Source: Sitta carolinensis
Taxonomy: Eukaryota > Chordata > Aves > Passeriformes > Sittidae
Assembly: GCA_032173965.1 (NCBI GenBank)
Contig: CM063287.1
Location: 12,653,859-12,717,858 of the forward strand
DNA length: 64,000 nt
Direction: 5' to 3'
A program made the translations under genes and the position numbers. Each line of letters opens with the position of its first letter. Positions within the stretch are counted from its first letter, which is position 1. The notes under the pieces are model-generated. The model searched no databases. It was given only the letters and a program-made list of their open reading frames with translations, and had not been told where the DNA came from. Below are positions 54,301 through 64,000 of the stretch, one piece after another.

Positions 54301-57214
54301 TGATACTGAATTGGCAGAAGGAAGGGTAAATATATGACCATCTTTGCTGTTAGTGAATGCTGTGACTGAAGACTGGACCACAGTACTTACTTGCAGCACT
54401 CCTGGAGCTGAAGATACACAGTCATGATTCCCAGCAAGATTTTAGTCTACCACAACCCTTCTGGGGGCACACGTACAGAAACGTACAAAAGTACTAGAAG
54501 GCGTAAAAAATCTCATGGAGAATTGTTCAAAAATGGATATCGTGTCAAACCTGGACATAATGTCCCTGAAAAGGAAGAGCAACGTACTTTGCAAAACTCC
54601 TTGGTGTCTTGTTATAGGGTCGGCTCATACTGGGGTAAGGTCCAACTCTGAACTTTTTCTTCAGAACTGTAGTTTGTTATGCTGTCTCTGGTGCTAGTAT
54701 TACTGTATCTTCTAAAAAAGATATTCTGTTTTATTTTTCAACTTAAAGAAAAAGCTGCAGTATTTCAGTTGCTTTGTACAAAGAATGTTTTCCCCAAACT
54801 TTAACACATTGCAATGTACCCCTATCAATCCAGCAAGGGGGTTCATTTTTCACCTAGAATCAGATAACCTGATCTTTATTGAAAGATGGAATGTAATATT
54901 CTGCAGTGTTGTTGTTACCAAGAGATTTTGTTTGAAACTGCTGTCATTATACAAAAGGTGTATTAGCAACTTGAAGGATTGTACAGCAGAGGGATTTATT
55001 ACGGAATCTTTGATACAGCATTGTTTGAAAGCAATTTATGTAGATTCTGAACTTGATTGTAATTTTACTGTCCTGGTCATAGAGCATTGATTTTTCTCAT
55101 GCTGCACGCTGTACTGTTGCATAACAGAGGTGAGGAAATGTTTAAGAATATTTTGTCTGGGTTGCTTCAAAGAAATCACAGATCCTTTTCCTCCCATTCT
55201 ATTTCTTCTTGTCTTTTTTATTTGAGCTTTCATTTTCAAACCTATCTAGAGGGAGTTAGATGTCAGATAACTCTCCTGCACTCTGTGAAGATGTTCAAAA
55301 TAAAATTATTTTGCATCCTAAAAATTGTCCCTCCATCTTGTGTCCCAAAAATCGTTCCTAAATACAGATTCTGGGGGTTTTATCACACTTCAGTGAACCA
55401 TGTGGTCTTAATGAAATCTAGGCTAGAAGTAGCCATTGATAGGTTTGATGCAGATGCTGTTCTGATAAATGGATGAATGGTTTGTCAGGAATAGAAGTAG
55501 TAAACAGAATCTCTATGTATTGAATCTTTACACCAATATTTTGGATATACTATTGTCTGTTAGAAAAAAAATAAGCAGCCTAAGGTGGTGAGATGGGGAT
55601 TATACATATCTCATTGGTGAGAAACAGTGTAATGCTTGGTGCTGTTCTTGTCAATTGACCTCTCACATTGAGTGAAGAAATATCCCAATTCCTGTTTCTA
55701 TTTATTAGAGTCTTGTTAAAATCATATAAGTATAGTTGTCATGAATTCATTGCCTTTTCCTTTAAAGATTTAAAATGGTACTTTTCCTTTTTTGGGTGGG
55801 AATTTGGGGTGTGCAACCTATAGCCAGTCCTGGTTGCTTCTGTATATTAACCCAGTGGAAAGGATCAGTTCAGCAGAGAGAATGAATGAAAATACCCTAT
55901 TGCCTGTAAAGTCAAATAAAGCTCTAAATAATACTGTTTACTTTGCTGTAAACTTGATAGATAAAATAATTTTCTACTGTAATTGTGTGTCTACTGTCAC
56001 ATAGTTTATTGGCCATGTCGGGATCACTATTCTATTCTAAAGTATGCATCCATTTTGCTGGGTCCTTACTAGAGTCAGAAATAAAGTATTTCTGCTATAT
56101 TCTAGATGCAGCCTGGTAGTTTAGCATGGTATATTGCCTCCTATTGAATAGACAGTTGATTTATCTAAAACTGATTTCAGGGGTTCTTGGCAATATGTGG
56201 CCTTTCCTACTGACCATTTTTTACAGATTTTTACATATTTTAGGTTGAACACCAGGATATGAAATAATATTACACACATATTTTACATTTTCAGTGTATT
56301 TTGAGAACAGTCTGTTTGCCGCACAGGCAGTACAGTAACTAAACAAATATTTTTGCAGTAGAAAAATAATCCTTTATTAGAGTTGAAGGTTTATTTGAAT
56401 CATCATACCTACAACTCAGATTATTGTACTAGAGGCAGAAACTATTGACTAAACCACTTTTGTCTCATATTGTTTATGGAATCTTGTTTATAATCATAGA
56501 AGTTTTTTCTGGTCTTGATATCTATCAATATCTTAGCTTTGTCTTGGATATTGCAGCTGAAATAAACTCCAATTCCTAATCAGAGTTTAGTCATCCATTT
56601 AGAAGCAGAAGACTGAGAAACACAAGAGGTCCTTCTTTTATTTTATCTGTGCATATATTCTCTTATTAGAGAGATCTTCTGGGTAAATTAAATATTTTGG
56701 TACTTTTTTTCTTTTTGTATAATTTGTAGTGTAGCAGATTATATCCTATTCTAGTTTGATCACATAAGAAAATTCCAATATAAAAGTCTTTGCCAAGAAA
56801 AAAATGAGTTACATGATGGAGAGAAAGTAGCAAGTTCTTCCTGAGATTCTGTTTAGCAGTTGACTTTAACTTTAGCAGACAGGGTCCATGAAATGTGCAA
56901 AATTAGAATGGACTTCACTGTAATACATAAGAAACGTACTCTATCTCAACTCTTAATTGTATCATTTAAATGCAAAACAATTTTGTAGGTAATTAATAGG
57001 AAAATAAATTCTTCTTCTCCACCTATATAAAACATATTCCCAAATATTGCTAAGGAAAGAGAGCTGTACACATTTGTATATGTAGCTGAAACAGCTTTGG
57101 GAAAGGGGGTATTTTTGTTAGTGCTCCTATTAGTGAATTTTGCTTTCTATTTTTGATGCATAAACAAACATTTTCTATTCTTAGTGAGGTGATACAACTG
57201 ACCATCTCAGACAG

Positions 57215-58030
57215 TGGGTTTGAGTGCCCCCTCAGCAAGTGTGTGGAAAGCTCGATGGAGCTGAGTGGTGCAGCTGACACACCTGGGGGGCCGGGATGCT
57301 TCCCAGAGGGACCTGGGCAAGGTCGAGAAGTGGGTCTGTGGGAACTCCCTCAGGGTCAACAAGGCCAGATTACAGGGTCCTGCCCTGGGCTGGGGCCACC
57401 CCCAGTGTCAACACAGGCTGGGTGAGGGAGGCGTTGAGAGCAGACCCTGCAGAGGATTTGGGGGTGCTCATAGATGAAAAGCTGGACATGAGCCAGCAAT
57501 GGGAATTTGCTGCCCAGAAAGCCAATTGAGTCCTGGGCTGCATCCAAAGAAGCATGGGCTGCAGGGCAAGGGAGGAAATTCCACCCTCTACTCCATTCCT
57601 GTGATCCCCACCTGCAGTCTGTGTCCAGCTCTGAGGCCCTCAGCACAAAAAAGGGGATGCAAGACCTCTCTGTGAGGAAAGGCTGGGAGAGTTGGAGCTC
57701 AGCCTGGAGGAAGGACAGATTTGGAGAGACCTTATTGTGGCCTTTCAGTACCTGAAGGGAGCAGACTTTTTAACAGAACCTGCTGCAATAGAACAAAGAG
57801 TAGTGGTTTCAATGTCATAGAGGGTTGTTTCGAATACAGATAAGGAATTTTGCATGGTGAAACACTAGAACAAGTTGCCCAGAGAAGTGGTAGATGCTCC
57901 AACCTTGAGAGCATTCAAGGTCAACCCAGACAGGGATCTGAGCAACCTGATTTAGGTGCTCATTGCAGGGACAGTTGGGCAAGACGACCTTGAAAATTCC
58001 TCCTTACCCACACTATGCATGATTCTGTGA
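57215..58030 (+). mobile_element. CR1 LINE 3' fragment, + strand, 5'-truncated
   Basis: About 815 bases in sense orientation with KCNMA1. It runs from the CR1 reverse transcriptase C-terminal region (GAGTGCCCCCTCAGCAAG at 57222) through GATGAAAAGCTGGACATGAG near 57474, TCCTGGGCTGCATC near 57532, GTACCTGAAGGGAGCAGAC, GTTGCCCAGAGAAGTGG near 57875 and ends at the CR1 terminus GATTCTGTG at 58021-58029. The order and wording match CR1 3' ends. Around 57232 the usual Ala-Asp-Asp of the active site is altered (the two Asp codons are not preserved), and stops and indels interrupt the frame, so it is an inactive fossil. There are internal deletions compared with the full CR1 3' end. Confidence 0.93.
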
Positions 58031-58200
58031 GAATCACATCAAATGAATTGCATATAGGAATATAATAGCAGATCTGTTTGTGCTGAGGAAACTACAGGAT
58101 ACTGGAAAGAATTAATTTGCCATGTAATAATTCCATTGGCTTTTATAATTGAAAGCCAGTTCTATTTTGTAGTTAAACTGTCCAAGCAAACTCTCTAGTG

Positions 58201-58234
58201 TTTTTTTTTTTTTGTTTGTTTGTTTGTTTGTTTT
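58201..58234 (+). repeat. T13 plus (GTTT)5 tract
   Basis: Thirteen T followed by about five GTTT units, simple sequence. Confidence 0.9.
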
Positions 58235-58293
58235 CCTAATTCTATTCTCTGAAGGGTTTTTTTTTTAAATTATGTGGGCTGCAGCAAATACAG

Positions 58294-58320
58294 AACTTCA
58301 CCTATAATGAAGGTGAAGTT
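58294..58320 (+). repeat. Perfect 10-bp inverted repeat with 7-base loop
   Basis: AACTTCACCT at 58294-58303 and its exact reverse complement AGGTGAAGTT at 58311-58320 flank ATAATGA. Can form a hairpin in RNA or DNA. The stem is too short for a microRNA precursor on its own. Confidence 0.85.
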
Positions 58321-60026
58321 TCTTCCTGAGAAGTACTTTGAACACATAGTATTTTTCTTCTATCATTGGCTGTCTCAGCAATTAAAATGTAACCTAACCC
58401 TTATAATGGTTTGGTGATAGAGGTTTTATTGCTAACTTAGATGTTTCTCAGGTTTCTTTTTGAAGCATAGCAATGGTTAACTTGATCTTATCATTAGCTT
58501 CAGATGAAGTGCAAAACGTTTGAGAGGCAGGGTTTTTCTCACCCCAGCCACTTTTCATTAAAGTTCATAGGGAGCAAAGTGAGGAAAGCAGCTGGATGAA
58601 AAAGAGCTGGAAAGTTTATGATTGCTAGTAAGGATCCTCTCCTTCCCTCTCTAACCCCATCTCTTTGGATAGGAGTAGCAACTGTGGAACAGAGGGACTT
58701 GTCTCTCAGTTTTAGCAATATGATCCAAAGTTATCATTCTCTAATTGCAAATGAGTCTGACATTTAGCATTATTAAGCTTCATTTTATTGCTTTTCATTT
58801 AGGTCCCTGAATCCATTTAGGAAATTGTGATTAATTTTCAGAGTTCCCCACAGTCAGTAATTAAAAAGAAACTTTATATCAATATAATAGACAAGAGTGT
58901 ACTTTAACACTACTTAGAAGTCTCAACAAAGCAAAATATAAGTGCAAATATTTATTTAACAACTTTCCAAGAATACTGCAGGAAAAACTTACTGATTTAA
59001 ACACATCTTGCCACATGCACTTTTGTTCTTCAGGGGAGCCTCTTATTCCAGTGAGGTGATGAAAGTTGTGACCCGGTTTATATGTTTTCCAGGATCAGTA
59101 TTTCCTTAAGTTTCTAGAAATAAAATGTGGTTTCTTGCACTGGAGTTGGGTAAAATAGATGTCAATAAAGAGAATGTACGAGAAGAAGCTGCTCTGGACC
59201 TTCCTGTAACAGTTGCAATACCACGTTTCACAACTTTTATGTAACTCCTGGCTGTACTCTCTAATAAAAATTATCCTTCAAGCTTTACTTTAATTTTATA
59301 AGCTGTGCATATGTACAGTACAGAGTGTACTTTTATTTATATGCCAAAGATCTGCAGCTAAATCATTTACTATCAGCATAAGACTATTTTAATAATTTAA
59401 GCCCTTAATCTTCTCAATTAGTTTCTCTTGCACACATTCTCTTTGTCTCACTGACTTTGTAGTTGTCTGGGAATTGCTATGCACGCAATCTGATTTCAAC
59501 ATAAAAATGTCTTTTAAAAAATAATTTATATATAATGTATTCCTATAGTTATAGCCTGATGGAAAGCATTATAGTAAATATGCCATTTTTAAGAGAAAAA
59601 GTGTAATTTCTTTGTTTTCCTGCTTGATTTTTTTGAAATTAGAGTGGAGATAGGGAGCATTATTACTATAAAAGATTTTACGTCATTAAGATTTACCAAA
59701 TTTAATCAGGCATATACAGTCTACTTTATCCAGGTTATCAGATCTCTTGCCCATGATCTGTTATTTTTCACTAAGCAGTGTGGGAGCTTGGAGGACTGAG
59801 ATGTTTCAGATCTGCCTGTCTTTGACAGCCTGAAAGAGAAGCACATGTGCACTGCAACTACCAACAGAAACCTCAGGGAGGTTATTCCCCCCTAGCTTTC
59901 AGCCTGTGTGTCTTCTCCCATTACTTCCTACATAAACTAAGGCTTTCTGGTAGGATAAATCTGTTATTAGGGAAATAAATTCAAAACAATTTGAAAAATA
60001 CCTGTTAAGGATTCTTGAACAATTAA

Positions 60027-64000
<3,974 letters not shown>

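Noticed and set aside
55087..55476. 129-codon open frame on the + strand
   Set aside because: No recognisable motif; overlaps other frames in AT-rich intron; length is plausible by chance in 64 kb.
57153..57755. Several 60-96 codon open frames on both strands
   Set aside because: All fall in the + strand CR1 fragment; they are frame fragments of a dead element or its antisense.

Overview
The window is a piece of a vertebrate nuclear genome, most likely a bird (at least a sauropsid). It is AT-rich, contains no bacterial-style gene packing, and carries two copies of CR1-type LINE sequence whose 3' ends have the avian ATTCTRTG-like terminus. It lies inside one large gene on the + strand: KCNMA1, the pore-forming alpha subunit of the BK (Slo1, KCa1.1) calcium- and voltage-activated potassium channel.

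Only three short coding exons are present, at 35600-35693, 36628-36739 and 60160-60235. They are consecutive in reading frame and encode the voltage-sensor part of the channel: the end of the S1-S2 linker plus S2, the S2-S3 linker plus S3, and S4 with the start of the S4-S5 linker. Each has canonical AG acceptor and GT donor sites. Together they add 282 nt of coding sequence. The exons for S0/S1 (upstream) and for S5, pore and the cytoplasmic RCK domains (downstream) are outside the window.

Everything else is intron. Positions 1-35599 are the 3' part of the intron before the S2 exon. Positions 35694-36627 are a short 934-base intron. Positions 36740-60159 are a 23.4 kb intron. Positions 60236-64000 are the 5' part of the next intron. 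Within the introns I can support: a GC-rich block at about 7755-8940 with a 23-bp minisatellite of about 40 copies (7925-8841); a long degraded CR1 on the - strand (about 30682-32860, possibly to 32990); a 3'-terminal CR1 fragment on the + strand (about 57215-58030); a possible CR1 tail at about 45850-45900; and many simple repeats, including T runs of 42 and 54 bases and a (TA)21 tract.

The long open frames over the minisatellite arise because its unit is 23 bases (not a multiple of 3) and nearly stop-free; they are not genes. The most unusual structure is that minisatellite: two unit types that differ as expected from CpG decay, and a 190-base perfectly repeated internal block at a 320-base offset. 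I found no CRISPR array, RNA gene or operon, and no convincing second protein-coding gene. I did not find a novel multi-gene system.
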